NCBI GenBank assembly: GCA_964474635.1
Contig: CAYYTT010000113.1
Location: forward strand, 1-13,048
DNA: 13,048 bases
Origin: CAYUYV01 sp964474635
GTDB lineage: Bacteria; Pseudomonadota; Alphaproteobacteria; JAJFIK01
Direction: 5' to 3'
Position 1 is the first letter of the stretch. The number at the start of each line of letters is the position of its first letter. Of the stretch, positions 7,112 to 13,048 are shown piece after piece. Under the pieces are notes generated by a model. The model had not been told where the DNA came from and ran no database searches. It saw only the letters and a program-made list of their open reading frames with translations. Made by a program: the position numbers and the translations under genes.

Positions 7112-8100
7112 CGGAAGGCTCCCTCTTCACCCATGATGCCTTTGCGGCCTGCGGTTTGGTCATGGTCATTGGCCTGGCCATCGAGGCGCTATTTGGCTGG
7201 CCCGCGTGGTTGTTTCGGATTGTCCGCCATCCCGTGGTTTGGCTCGGCGCCCTCATCAGCGCTCTGGAGCGCCGTTTGAACCAGGATAGGTTCAGTCACG
7301 GTGTGCGCTACGGCCTTGGCGCCGCGACCAGTGTGATCGTCATTACACTGCCGACCGCTATGGTGGCTCTGCTCCTGCCGGCCGTCCCGCAGACCTGGCC
7401 CATGCTTGCCCTTCAAGGCGTGCTCGCGGCGAGCCTGTTCGCCGGGCGCAGTCTCTATGTGCATGTTGCCGCCGTCGCCAGGCCCCTGGCGGCGGATGAC
7501 CTTGCGGGCGCCCGTCATGCGGTATCCCAGATCGTGGGCCGGGATCCGCAGACGCTTGATGCGGCCGGGGTTGCCCGGGCGGGCCTCGAAAGTCTCGCCG
7601 AGAATGCCTCGGACGGGGTCGTGGCGCCGCTGGTCTGGGGTGTTCTCTTCGGGCTGCCGGGGCTTGTGGCTTACAAGGCGATCAACACGCTCGATTCCAT
7701 GATCGGCCATCGCAACGATCGGTTTGCCGCCTTTGGCGGGTTTGCCGCCCGTTTGGATGATGGTGCTAACCTTGGTCCTGCGCGTCTCACTGGCGCTGCG
7801 TTTGCGCTGGTCTCGGGCACGGCGGCGGCTTGGCGGATCATGGTGCGCGATGCTCCGGCCCACCGCTCGCCGAATGCGGGGTGGCCGGAGGCGGCCATGG
7901 CGGGCGCCCTGAATGTGCGGCTTTCCGGCCCGCGCCAGTATGGTGGTCATGCCACGGCTGATCCATGGCTCAATGGGCAAGCCAGGGATCCGCAGGCGGA
8001 GGATTTGGCCCGAGGGCTCAAGCTCTATGCCCGGGCCATGGGTTTTGTCGCGGTCCTGGCCCTGTTGCCAGCGGTTTTACGGGGAGGGCTCGGCGGATGA
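7108..8100 (+). CDS. cbiB: Adenosylcobinamide-phosphate synthase CbiB (CobD of Pseudomonas denitrificans naming)
   Basis: This inner-membrane enzyme joins adenosylcobyric acid to aminopropanol (or its phosphate), building the arm that later carries the lower ligand. From ATG 7108 it has 330 residues. That ATG overlaps the cobQ stop (ATGA, 7108-7111), which favours it over the in-frame ATG at 7090. Family blocks are RHPVVWLGALISALERRLN near residue 40, ESLAENASDGVVAPL from residue 161, and YKAINTLDSMIGHRNDRF with NTLDSM at 193-198, followed by AARLDDGANLGPARL. Hydrophobic stretches lie at about 14-35, 70-92, 98-112 and 165-185, with one at the C-terminus. cobC follows with another ATGA overlap, so the three cobalamin genes look translationally coupled. 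Confidence 0.96.
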   Translation: MTEGSLFTHDAFAACGLVMVIGLAIEALFGWPAWLFRIVRHPVVWLGALISALERRLNQDRFSHGVRYGLGAATSVIVITLPTAMVALLLPAVPQTWPMLALQGVLAASLFAGRSLYVHVAAVARPLAADDLAGARHAVSQIVGRDPQTLDAAGVARAGLESLAENASDGVVAPLVWGVLFGLPGLVAYKAINTLDSMIGHRNDRFAAFGGFAARLDDGANLGPARLTGAAFALVSGTAAAWRIMVRDAPAHRSPNAGWPEAAMAGALNVRLSGPRQYGGHATADPWLNGQARDPQAEDLARGLKLYARAMGFVAVLALLPAVLRGGLGG

Positions 8101-9122
8101 CCGGCCGGACACTGGATTTGGATTTGATCCATGGCGGGGCCCTGGATCACATGCAGAGCCGCTTTCCGGGGGCTCCCAAACCCTGGGTGGACCTGTCCAC
8201 CGGGATCAACCCTTGGCCTTACCCGCGCGGCCGTCTGGAGGAGGAGGTTTTTACCCATCTGCCGACCCGGGACGCCTTTGAGGCGTGCCGGGGCGCCATG
8301 GCGGGGGCTTTCGGCGCGCCCATGGAGGCGCTTTTGCCCATTCCGGGCAGTGAGCTGATCATCCGCCTGCTCCCGCTTTTGCTCAAGGGACCAGCCGACC
8401 GGCCCCAGGTCACGATTGCCTGGCCGACCTATGGCGACCATCGCCAGGCCTGGACGGCCGCCGGGGCCCGTCTTGAAGAACCACGCGATCCGGTCAGCCG
8501 GGCTGGGCATTGCGATGTGGTGGTGGTCTGCAACCCCAACAATCCGGATGGGCGCACCTGGCCGCGCGAGAGGCTGGAGATTGTCCGGGCGGATCTGGCC
8601 CGCCGTGGCGGCTGGTTGATTGTCGATGAAGCCTACGCCGATCTTGATCCAGCCCTGTCCATGGCGCCGCTCGGCGGCCGGGAGGGGCTTATCGTTCTGC
8701 GCTCGTTTGGCAAGTTTTTCGGCCTTGCGGGCGTTCGCCTGGGGGCCCTGATTGCCCCGCCGGATGTGCTCGGCGCGGCGGCCCAGGTTCTGGGACAATG
8801 GTCCGTGTCCGGTCCGGCCCTTGCCCTTGGCGCCCGCGCCTATCAAGACACGGCCTGGCAGGAGGGGACCCGGCGCCGGCTCACGGAGACGGCCGGACAC
8901 CTTGACACGGTTCTGGCTGGGGCAGGCCTGAGCGTTGAGGGCGGAACATCCCTGTTCCGCTTCGTCCAGTGTCCGGACGCTGACGGCCTGTGGCAGACCT
9001 TAGCGCAAAACGGCATTTATGGGCGCCGTTTCCCGTGGAGCCGGACCCATCTGCGGCTGGGCCTGCCTGCGTCCCAAACGGCGCTGGAGCGCCTTGCCCA
9101 GGCGCTCGGGGCCACGCCCTAA
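8097..9122 (+). CDS. cobC: Threonine-phosphate decarboxylase-like PLP enzyme CobC
   Basis: This 341-residue fold-type I PLP enzyme decarboxylates L-threonine O-3-phosphate to aminopropanol phosphate, the building block CbiB attaches. It begins MTGRTLDLDLIHGGALDHMQ, with PWVDLSTGINPWPYP after it, both typical of CobC. NPNNPDG lies at residues 146-152, VDEAYAD has Asp177 and Tyr180 for the cofactor, and SFGKFFGLAGVRLG carries the Schiff-base Lys206. A C-terminal Arg in RTHLRLGLP should bind the substrate carboxylate. The start is fixed by the ATGA overlap with cbiB at 8097-8100; the frame stays open upstream, but that part lies inside cbiB. The stop overlaps the stop of the opposing GH3 gene by four bases, so no separate terminator fits here. 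Salmonella calls this activity CobD. Confidence 0.93.
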   Translation: MTGRTLDLDLIHGGALDHMQSRFPGAPKPWVDLSTGINPWPYPRGRLEEEVFTHLPTRDAFEACRGAMAGAFGAPMEALLPIPGSELIIRLLPLLLKGPADRPQVTIAWPTYGDHRQAWTAAGARLEEPRDPVSRAGHCDVVVVCNPNNPDGRTWPRERLEIVRADLARRGGWLIVDEAYADLDPALSMAPLGGREGLIVLRSFGKFFGLAGVRLGALIAPPDVLGAAAQVLGQWSVSGPALALGARAYQDTAWQEGTRRRLTETAGHLDTVLAGAGLSVEGGTSLFRFVQCPDADGLWQTLAQNGIYGRRFPWSRTHLRLGLPASQTALERLAQALGATP

Positions 9123-11194
9123 ACCATCACGGTCGCGCTCAGCAGGTCATCCTGGCGCGATGAGCCGCCGACAAACACCGTATGCGCCCCTTTCTCCAGC
9201 GACCACTCCGCCGTGGCCGGGTCGTACCAGGTCAGGTCCGCGAGGGGAACGCGAAACTGGAGTGTTCGGGTCTGGCCCGGCTCCAGGCTCACCCGCTCAA
9301 AGCCCCGCAGCACTTTCCGGGGCCGGGAGGCGGCGCGTCCTGGGAACCCAACATAAAGCTGGACGATCTCCGTCCCCGTCCTATCGCCCGTGTTCCCCAC
9401 GCTCACCTCTATGGCAAGGGCCTCACCCCGGCGCATGGCTTTGAAAGCGCGGTAGGTAAAGTGGGTGTAACTGAGGCCAAAGCCAAAGGGGAAGGCGACC
9501 GCTTTGCCGGTCTCGTCAAACAAGGTGTATCCGTGCAGCGGTCCATAGGTGATGGTGTCCGCATCCGGATCGAAATGGGGCAGATCGGCCTCGTCCGCAG
9601 GCACCGTAAAGGGCAACTTGCCCGACGGATTGACGGCGCCGAGCAGAATGTCCGCGATGGCGCGCCCGCCGTCCATGCCGCAATAGAAGGGTTGCAGGAT
9701 CGCCGCAACGGCGCCCCGCCAGGGTTCCATGACGATGGCCGAGCCCGCGATCACGACGACGGCGGTCTTGGGATTGGCCTCGGCGGCGGCACCAATCATC
9801 GTTTCCTGGGTAAGGGGCAGGCGCAGGCTGCGCCGGTCGCCGCCGCTTTCCCAGGCCTGGGTCAGGCCGTCGCCGGGGATAAACTCGCCTTCCTCGGCGG
9901 CCGTGAGGCCGGCCACCACGATCACCGCATCGGCTTGCGCGGCGGCCCGGCGCACGGCCTCAAGATCCTCTTCATCGGCCGTGATCAGGCGTACATCCGG
10001 GCCCAGAGCATCGCGCAGGCCGGCAAGGGGGGTGATCACTTCGGGGGCTGCGACCCGGCTGGAGCCGTTATCGCCCGTGTTCACAAGATCGGCGAGGCGC
10101 CCGATCACCGCGACGGTCCGAAGGGCTCCGCGGTTCAAGGGCAGAAGGCCATCATTGTGCAGAAGAACGGCGGATTTTTCCGCCGCCTCGCGCGCCAGGG
10201 CCCGGTGCGCCGCGCAGGCCACAAGATCCGGCGTATAGGCCTCCAGCGGATCCTCGGCGCAGGCAAAGCGGTAGGTGATGGTGAGAATGCGCCGGCACGC
10301 CTGGTCGATCACCTGGGGCTCCACATGGCCGGCTTCCACGGCCGCGACCAGCTTTTCGCCAAAGACCCGGGGCTCGGGGTTTTCCACATCAAGGCCCGCC
10401 GCCGCGCCATACTGCTCATAGACGCCCAGCACCCAGTCGGAATGGACAAAGCCGTCAAAACCCCATTCCCCGCGCAGAATATCCGTCAGCAGATGGCGGT
10501 TCTGGCCGCAATATTCTCCATTGAGCTTGTTGTAAGCGCTCATCACGGAGGCACAGCCCGCCTCATGCACGCGCTTGATATGGGTCAGGTAATCCTCGCG
10601 CAGGGTGCGCGGATCGATCCGCACATCGACCTTGAAGCGGGCGTTCTCGATGGAGTTCGCCGCGAAATGCTTCACGGTGGCGACCACATTGTGGCTCTGG
10701 ATCCCGGTGGCGAGGGCCGCGCCCATCTCGCCCAGGTGATAGGGATCTTCGCCGTAGGTTTCCTGGGCCCGGCCCCAGCCGGGATGGCGCAGCAGGTTGA
10801 TGCACACGGCGCCGGACAGGGTGCAGCCCTGGGCCCGGGCCTCAATGCCCATGACCTCGCCGATGCGCTGCTCCAGGTCCCGGTCGAAACTGGCGCCCCG
10901 TGCCATGGTGCAGGGGAAACAGGTGCTCTTGCCCCGAACCACGCCGCGTGGGCCGTCGGTAAAATACAGCGGATCGATGCCGAAGCGCTCCAGCCCGCCG
11001 CCTGCCCGGTAGGGATCGGCGCCCCAGTGCCCGCCGCTGGCCTTGAGGGCGGCAAAGAACCCGGCACCGGACATCATGGCTACTTTCTCGGCAAGGCTCG
11101 CGCCGGCCAGCACCCGCTCGATCCGGTCGGCAATCTGCTCAGGCCCCAGGCCCTTTTCTGGCGCCAGGCCTTTTTCCAGGTTCACGTCGGTCAT
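9119..11194 (-). CDS. Glycoside hydrolase family 3 protein (beta-glucosidase type)
   Basis: This 691-residue protein should hydrolyse beta-linked sugars from non-reducing ends; substrate specificity cannot be read from sequence alone. The N-terminal barrel has INLLRHPGWGRAQETYGEDP, TVKHFAANSIENARF and GFDGFVHSDWVLG, whose Asp253 is the predicted catalytic nucleophile. The second alpha/beta domain begins near AAEKSAVLLHNDGLLPLNRG. A fibronectin III-like C-terminal domain includes PFGFGLSYTHFTY and VGNTGDRTGTEIVQLYVGFP. I see no PA14 insertion and no signal peptide, so a cytosolic enzyme is likely, perhaps acting on imported oligosaccharides. Start: ATG 11194 has GGGAGGAT eight bases upstream. 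The frame is open to about 11860, but that would cross tatA. The first 20 residues contain a small repeat (EKGLAP, EKGLGP). No transporter or regulator gene is adjacent. Confidence 0.93.
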   Translation of the reverse strand: MTDVNLEKGLAPEKGLGPEQIADRIERVLAGASLAEKVAMMSGAGFFAALKASGGHWGADPYRAGGGLERFGIDPLYFTDGPRGVVRGKSTCFPCTMARGASFDRDLEQRIGEVMGIEARAQGCTLSGAVCINLLRHPGWGRAQETYGEDPYHLGEMGAALATGIQSHNVVATVKHFAANSIENARFKVDVRIDPRTLREDYLTHIKRVHEAGCASVMSAYNKLNGEYCGQNRHLLTDILRGEWGFDGFVHSDWVLGVYEQYGAAAGLDVENPEPRVFGEKLVAAVEAGHVEPQVIDQACRRILTITYRFACAEDPLEAYTPDLVACAAHRALAREAAEKSAVLLHNDGLLPLNRGALRTVAVIGRLADLVNTGDNGSSRVAAPEVITPLAGLRDALGPDVRLITADEEDLEAVRRAAAQADAVIVVAGLTAAEEGEFIPGDGLTQAWESGGDRRSLRLPLTQETMIGAAAEANPKTAVVVIAGSAIVMEPWRGAVAAILQPFYCGMDGGRAIADILLGAVNPSGKLPFTVPADEADLPHFDPDADTITYGPLHGYTLFDETGKAVAFPFGFGLSYTHFTYRAFKAMRRGEALAIEVSVGNTGDRTGTEIVQLYVGFPGRAASRPRKVLRGFERVSLEPGQTRTLQFRVPLADLTWYDPATAEWSLEKGAHTVFVGGSSRQDDLLSATVMV
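11142..11177 (-). repeat. Two diverged copies of the repeat core inside the GH3 5' coding region
   Basis: On the plus strand, GGCCCCAGGCCCTTTTC (from 11142) and GGCGCCAGGCCTTTTTCC (11160-11177) are 18-bp-spaced variants of one unit. They encode the EKGLAP and EKGLGP hexapeptides of the GH3 N-terminus. They resemble GGTGCCAGGCTCTTTTTC of the tandem repeats at 11596-11664: the second copy differs by one substitution and one missing base over 17-18 positions. The resemblance is seen directly; common origin is inferred. Confidence 0.45.
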
Positions 11195-11311
11195 GGCGGC
11201 GATCCTCCCTCTTTTTTCTCCACGCGCAGCCCGTGCCAGCGCCGGCTGGGCAGGGGCGGCGGTGTCCGCTATTCTTGAAGGCAAACCTACTTTGCAAAAG
11301 GTGCGTGACCC
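11195..11311. promoter_or_regulatory. Divergent control region between the GH3 gene and tatA
   Basis: These 117 bp should contain both promoters. On the plus strand the right end has TTGAAG (11276-11281) and a short inverted repeat, GCAAA (11281-11285), five-base spacer, TTTGC (11291-11295), directly before the tatA ribosome-binding site AAAAGG (11296-11301). No clear -10 element stands out. The inverted repeat could be an operator or a small mRNA hairpin; confidence in function is low. Confidence 0.4.
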
Positions 11312-11530
11312 ATGTCCCTCAGTGTCTGGCAAATTTTGATCGTCGCCCTGCTCGTCGTGCTGTTGTTCGGCCGGGGCAAGATTTCCGAGGTGATGGGCGA
11401 TGTCGCGAAGGGCATCAAAAGCTTCAAAAAAGGGCTCGCGGATGAGCCCGACGAGAAGTCCATCGAACCCTCCAAAGAAACGCCCATAAACGCCGACGCG
11501 GCGCGCGAGCGTACCGGCTCCTCGTCCTGA
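11312..11530 (+). CDS. tatA: Sec-independent twin-arginine translocase subunit TatA
   Basis: This 72-residue inner-membrane protein forms the oligomeric pore component of the Tat system, which exports folded, often cofactor-bearing proteins. It shows the whole TatA layout: a short N-terminus with the SVWQ polar element, one transmembrane helix (about residues 4-19), the FGRGKI hinge at about 19-24, an amphipathic helix (SEVMGDVAKGIKSFKKGL), and a charged disordered tail. Length is typical (E. coli TatA is about 89, TatE 67). Its short tail and the FGRGKI form argue for TatA over TatB. AAAAGG lies about 10 bases before the ATG. tatB and tatC are not adjacent here, whereas alphaproteobacteria often have tatABC together. 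A strong hairpin follows the gene. Confidence 0.93.
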   Translation: MSLSVWQILIVALLVVLLFGRGKISEVMGDVAKGIKSFKKGLADEPDEKSIEPSKETPINADAARERTGSSS

Positions 11531-11569
11531 TCGCGCAGCGCGCCTGTCGCTGAGGGCAGGTGTGTGCGG

Positions 11570-11612
11570 CCGGATCGTCGCCAGGCGATCCGGGGCAGGC
11601 TCTTTTTCTCTT
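11570..11612 (+). terminator. Probable terminator hairpin after tatA
   Basis: CCGGATCG (11570-11577) and CGATCCGG (11586-11593) are exact reverse complements. A further U-G and C-G pair gives about a 10-bp stem closed by a GCCA tetraloop. It is 39 bases past the tatA stop. A T-rich run (TCTTTTTCTC, 11601-11610) follows after a 7-base GGCAGGC spacer, so it is terminator-like but with an offset T-tract. That T-tract is the first of three tandem copies. Confidence 0.6.
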
Positions 11613-11664
11613 AGGTGCCAGGCTCTTTTTCTCTTTGGTGCCAGGCTCTTTTTCTCATTGGTGG
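11596..11664. repeat. Three 23-bp tandem direct repeats
   Basis: Copies start at 11596, 11619 and 11642. All share CAGGCTCTTTTTCTC, followed by an 8-base segment that differs slightly (TTAGGTGC, TTTGGTGC, ATTGGTGG). Each contains GCCAGGC or its trimmed form and a five-T run. The period is not a multiple of three, so the array is unlikely to be coding, although one frame is open through it from GTG 11615. It sits between the tatA hairpin and the thioesterase start, where it could act as the thioesterase leader or promoter-proximal DNA. Confidence 0.9.
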
Positions 11665-11677
11665 ATGTGGCGTTCCC

Positions 11678-12130
11678 GTGTCTGATCAAGCCAGCGCAGT
11701 TCCGGACGATGACGTGCCACCGGGTTTTGAGCCCCTGGACTGGCACAAGGGCTTCGGCTGTCACATTGGGCCGATTTTCGAGCGTACCGGCGGCGAGACC
11801 GGCTATGTGCGGGCCTTCCGCGTCGGTCCGCAGCACACCAACGGGGTCGGCAACTGTCACGGCGGCATGCTAATGGCCTTTGCCGATACCGCCTTCGGGC
11901 ATTGTGTTTCGGTGCGGTATCCAAACCGGTTCTGGGTCACCGTGCGCCTGCTGACGGATTTCCTGTCCTCGGCCAAACTGGGCGAGTGGGTCGAGGGCAC
12001 CGGCGAAGTGCTCAGTGAGGCGGATGACTTTTTCACCATCAAGGGCCGCATCTGGTGCGCCGAACGCACGCTCATGACCGGCACGGGCGTGTTCAAGGCC
12101 ATGGGCGAACGCACCAGGCCACGCGGCTAG
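11678..12130 (+). CDS. PaaI-type hotdog-fold acyl-CoA thioesterase
   Basis: The protein has 150 residues from the GTG at 11678 and looks like a single hotdog domain that hydrolyses acyl- or aryl-CoA thioesters in the cytosol. The family core is HTNGVGNCHGGMLMAFADTA at residues 53-72, with the HGG (61-63) that starts the central helix and Asp70 in the position of the catalytic acid in many PaaI-like enzymes. The strand-rich half follows (FWVTVRLLTDFLSSAKLGEW, GEVLSEADDFFTIKGRIWCA). The frame is open back to a GTG at 11615, but that adds 21 residues translated from tandem repeats, so I prefer 11678, although its ribosome-binding site is weak. The stop overlaps that of the opposing DUF4345 gene (CTAG). 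The natural substrate cannot be told. Confidence 0.88.
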   Translation: MSDQASAVPDDDVPPGFEPLDWHKGFGCHIGPIFERTGGETGYVRAFRVGPQHTNGVGNCHGGMLMAFADTAFGHCVSVRYPNRFWVTVRLLTDFLSSAKLGEWVEGTGEVLSEADDFFTIKGRIWCAERTLMTGTGVFKAMGERTRPRG

Positions 12131-12522
12131 GCGGTTTCCGGCCGGCGCATGAGCAAAATGGCCGCGAGAACCGCGATCACCACCTCAAAGGCGATGAAGG
12201 CGAAAAAGATCGGCTGGGGCAGGGTTTCGACCGACACGGCAACCAGCCCAAGGGCCACGGCACGGGCAAAGACGTAGCCGCCGGTGTAGGTCAGCATGAA
12301 GATGAGCGCGGGGCGCGCCAGGTCGCGGCGGAAGGCCCCAAAAAGGCAAAGCAGGGCGCCGCCGAGGCTCACCCCGCCATAGATGCCGCGCATCTCAAAG
12401 CTGCCGTGGGGGCCGGAGACCTCCACGCCAAGACCGCCTGTGAGGCCCACGGGATCTATGAGGGCATTGGCCCCAAACAGGCCAAAGGCCAACGCGTTGA
12501 ACAGCAAAAAGGCTCGGACCAT
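12127..12522 (-). CDS. DUF4345-type four-helix integral membrane protein
   Basis: This 131-residue hydrophobic protein of unknown function has four predicted membrane helices: about residues 4-20 (FLLFNALAFGLFGANAL), 46-66 (GGVSLGGALLCLFGAF), 72-98 and 104-124. The pattern NALxDP near residue 20, then FEMRGIYGGVSLG and PALIFMLTYTGGYVFARAVAL, matches what I recall of DUF4345 proteins, which are common in proteobacteria and uncharacterised. ATG 12522 has GAGGAG about six bases upstream. The frame continues upstream, but that part overlaps the divergent DinB gene and does not resemble the family. It is convergent with the thioesterase gene (4-base overlap) and divergent from the DinB gene 81 bp away. 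Confidence 0.82.
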   Translation of the reverse strand: MVRAFLLFNALAFGLFGANALIDPVGLTGGLGVEVSGPHGSFEMRGIYGGVSLGGALLCLFGAFRRDLARPALIFMLTYTGGYVFARAVALGLVAVSVETLPQPIFFAFIAFEVVIAVLAAILLMRRPETA

Positions 12523-12603
12523 GGCTCGCTCCTCGGCCGTGTGAGATTGTCGCGGCGCCGCACCCGCACGCCGTCCGCGCGAAAAGATAGGACGCCACAG
12601 GAC
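12523..12603. promoter_or_regulatory. Divergent intergenic region between the DUF4345 and DinB genes
   Basis: These 81 bp separate two divergently read genes, so both promoters should be here. The minus-strand gene has a clear GAGGAG site, and the plus-strand gene has TAGGA about 11 bases before its ATG. No convincing promoter pair or operator could be identified. Confidence 0.35.
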
Positions 12604-13048
12604 ATGATCAGCCCCGCCTATGTCCAGCATCTTGCCCGTTACAACCGTTGGGCCAATCGACGGCTTTATGAGGCCGCTTATGCGCTGCCCGAGGACGCCT
12701 ACCGGCAGGACCGGGGCGCCTTTTTCGGTTCCCTCCACGCCACCTTGAACCACCTTGTGGTCACGGACCGGATCTGGCTGGCGCGCCTCATGGGCGAGCC
12801 CAATCCGCCCGTGGCCCTCAACGCCATCCTGTTCGAGGACAAACCTGCCCTGCGCGCGGCGCGGGAGGCGGAGGACGCGCGCGTCATCGCGGTCATGGGG
12901 ACACTGACCGGGGATCGGCTCGCGGGCGTTCTTGAGTATACCAATATGGCGGGGGAGGCGAAACGCATGCCGCTTGCCTTGGCGTGTGGGCATCTCTTCA
13001 ACCACCAGCCCCCTCCGCGCGGGCATTGGCATGGTATGCTCTCCCAGG
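12604..13048 (+). CDS. DinB-family (DinB/YfiT-like) putative metal-dependent protein, 3' end outside window
   Basis: From ATG 12604 an open frame of 148 codons runs to the window edge. It begins MISPAYVQHLARYNRWANRR, the usual DinB opening (YxRWANxRL), then GSLHATLNHLVVTDRIWLAR with His50, the expected first metal ligand. The final block is GHLFNHQPPPRGHWHGMLSQ, where family members normally read NHQTHHRGQxHxMLxQ. His134 is kept, but the third ligand position (residue 138) is Pro and the TxHH stretch has become PPP. DinB-fold proteins are four-helix bundles that often bind a metal and catalyse thiol- or stress-linked reactions; the function of this subgroup is unknown. It is divergent from the DUF4345 gene. 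Only the last few dozen residues should be missing. Confidence 0.85.
   Translation, partial: MISPAYVQHLARYNRWANRRLYEAAYALPEDAYRQDRGAFFGSLHATLNHLVVTDRIWLARLMGEPNPPVALNAILFEDKPALRAAREAEDARVIAVMGTLTGDRLAGVLEYTNMAGEAKRMPLALACGHLFNHQPPPRGHWHGMLSQ

Noticed and set aside
7479..7494. CGCCAGG/CCTGGCG inverted repeat
   Set aside because: It lies within well-conserved cbiB coding sequence and is explained by Gly/Ala/Pro/Arg codons in GC-rich DNA.
9182..11278. Long open frame of 698 codons on the plus strand, opposite the GH3 gene
   Set aside because: It is antisense to a clear GH3 enzyme, its translation is rich in Gly, His, Arg and Ala with no recognisable domain, and such shadows are expected in GC-rich DNA.
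11596..11664. CRISPR array
   Set aside because: The copies abut head to tail with no spacers of independent sequence, and no cas gene is present.
11195..11860. N-terminal extension of the GH3 frame to 913 residues
   Set aside because: It would cover tatA and the repeats; the extra residues are low complexity, and ATG 11194 has a strong ribosome-binding site.
12523..13032. N-terminal extension of the DUF4345 frame to 301 residues
   Set aside because: It runs antisense through the DinB gene and shows no membrane helices; ATG 12522 has a good ribosome-binding site.

Overview
The window is compact, GC-rich DNA (by eye well above 60% GC) whose genes abut or overlap by four bases. The minus-strand order coaD, two cyclophilins, queA, tgt is a layout I know from Alphaproteobacteria. 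With the CobC/CbiB/CobQ set, the cyclophilin types and the DUF4345 protein, it points to an alphaproteobacterial chromosome. I cannot fix the order or genus.

Region 1 (1-3077, minus strand): coaD, an exported cyclophilin, a cytosolic cyclophilin, queA and the start of tgt. This operon joins the penultimate step of coenzyme A synthesis, proline isomerisation on both sides of the inner membrane, and the two steps that make queuosine-modified tRNA. A 208-bp divergent control region (3078-3285) separates it from region 2.

Region 2 (3286-9122, plus strand): fhs (10-formyl-THF synthesis), a small exported DsrE-family protein, then cobQ, cbiB and cobC, which carry out late corrinoid steps: amidation of cobyric acid, the aminopropanol arm, and its threonine-phosphate-derived precursor. 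cobQ/cbiB and cbiB/cobC are joined by ATGA overlaps. I saw no cobalamin riboswitch.

Region 3 (9119-13048): a cytosolic GH3 beta-glucosidase-type enzyme (minus) converging on cobC; a tatA gene standing alone without tatB or tatC beside it; a strong hairpin followed by three 23-bp tandem repeats; a hotdog-fold PaaI-type thioesterase; a four-helix DUF4345 membrane protein (minus); and the first 148 codons of a DinB-family protein that runs off the window.

Most of the window is ordinary housekeeping and I see no defence, CRISPR or mobile-element system. The strongest unexplained signal is a short pyrimidine-rich repeat: three tandem copies between tatA and the thioesterase gene, and two diverged copies of the same core inside the start of the GH3 gene about 450 bp away. 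Also worth a look are a DinB protein in which a triple proline replaces an expected metal-binding histidine, an overlapping mini-ORF and inverted repeat around the cobQ start, and the odd company of an exported DsrE protein in a one-carbon/cobalamin operon.
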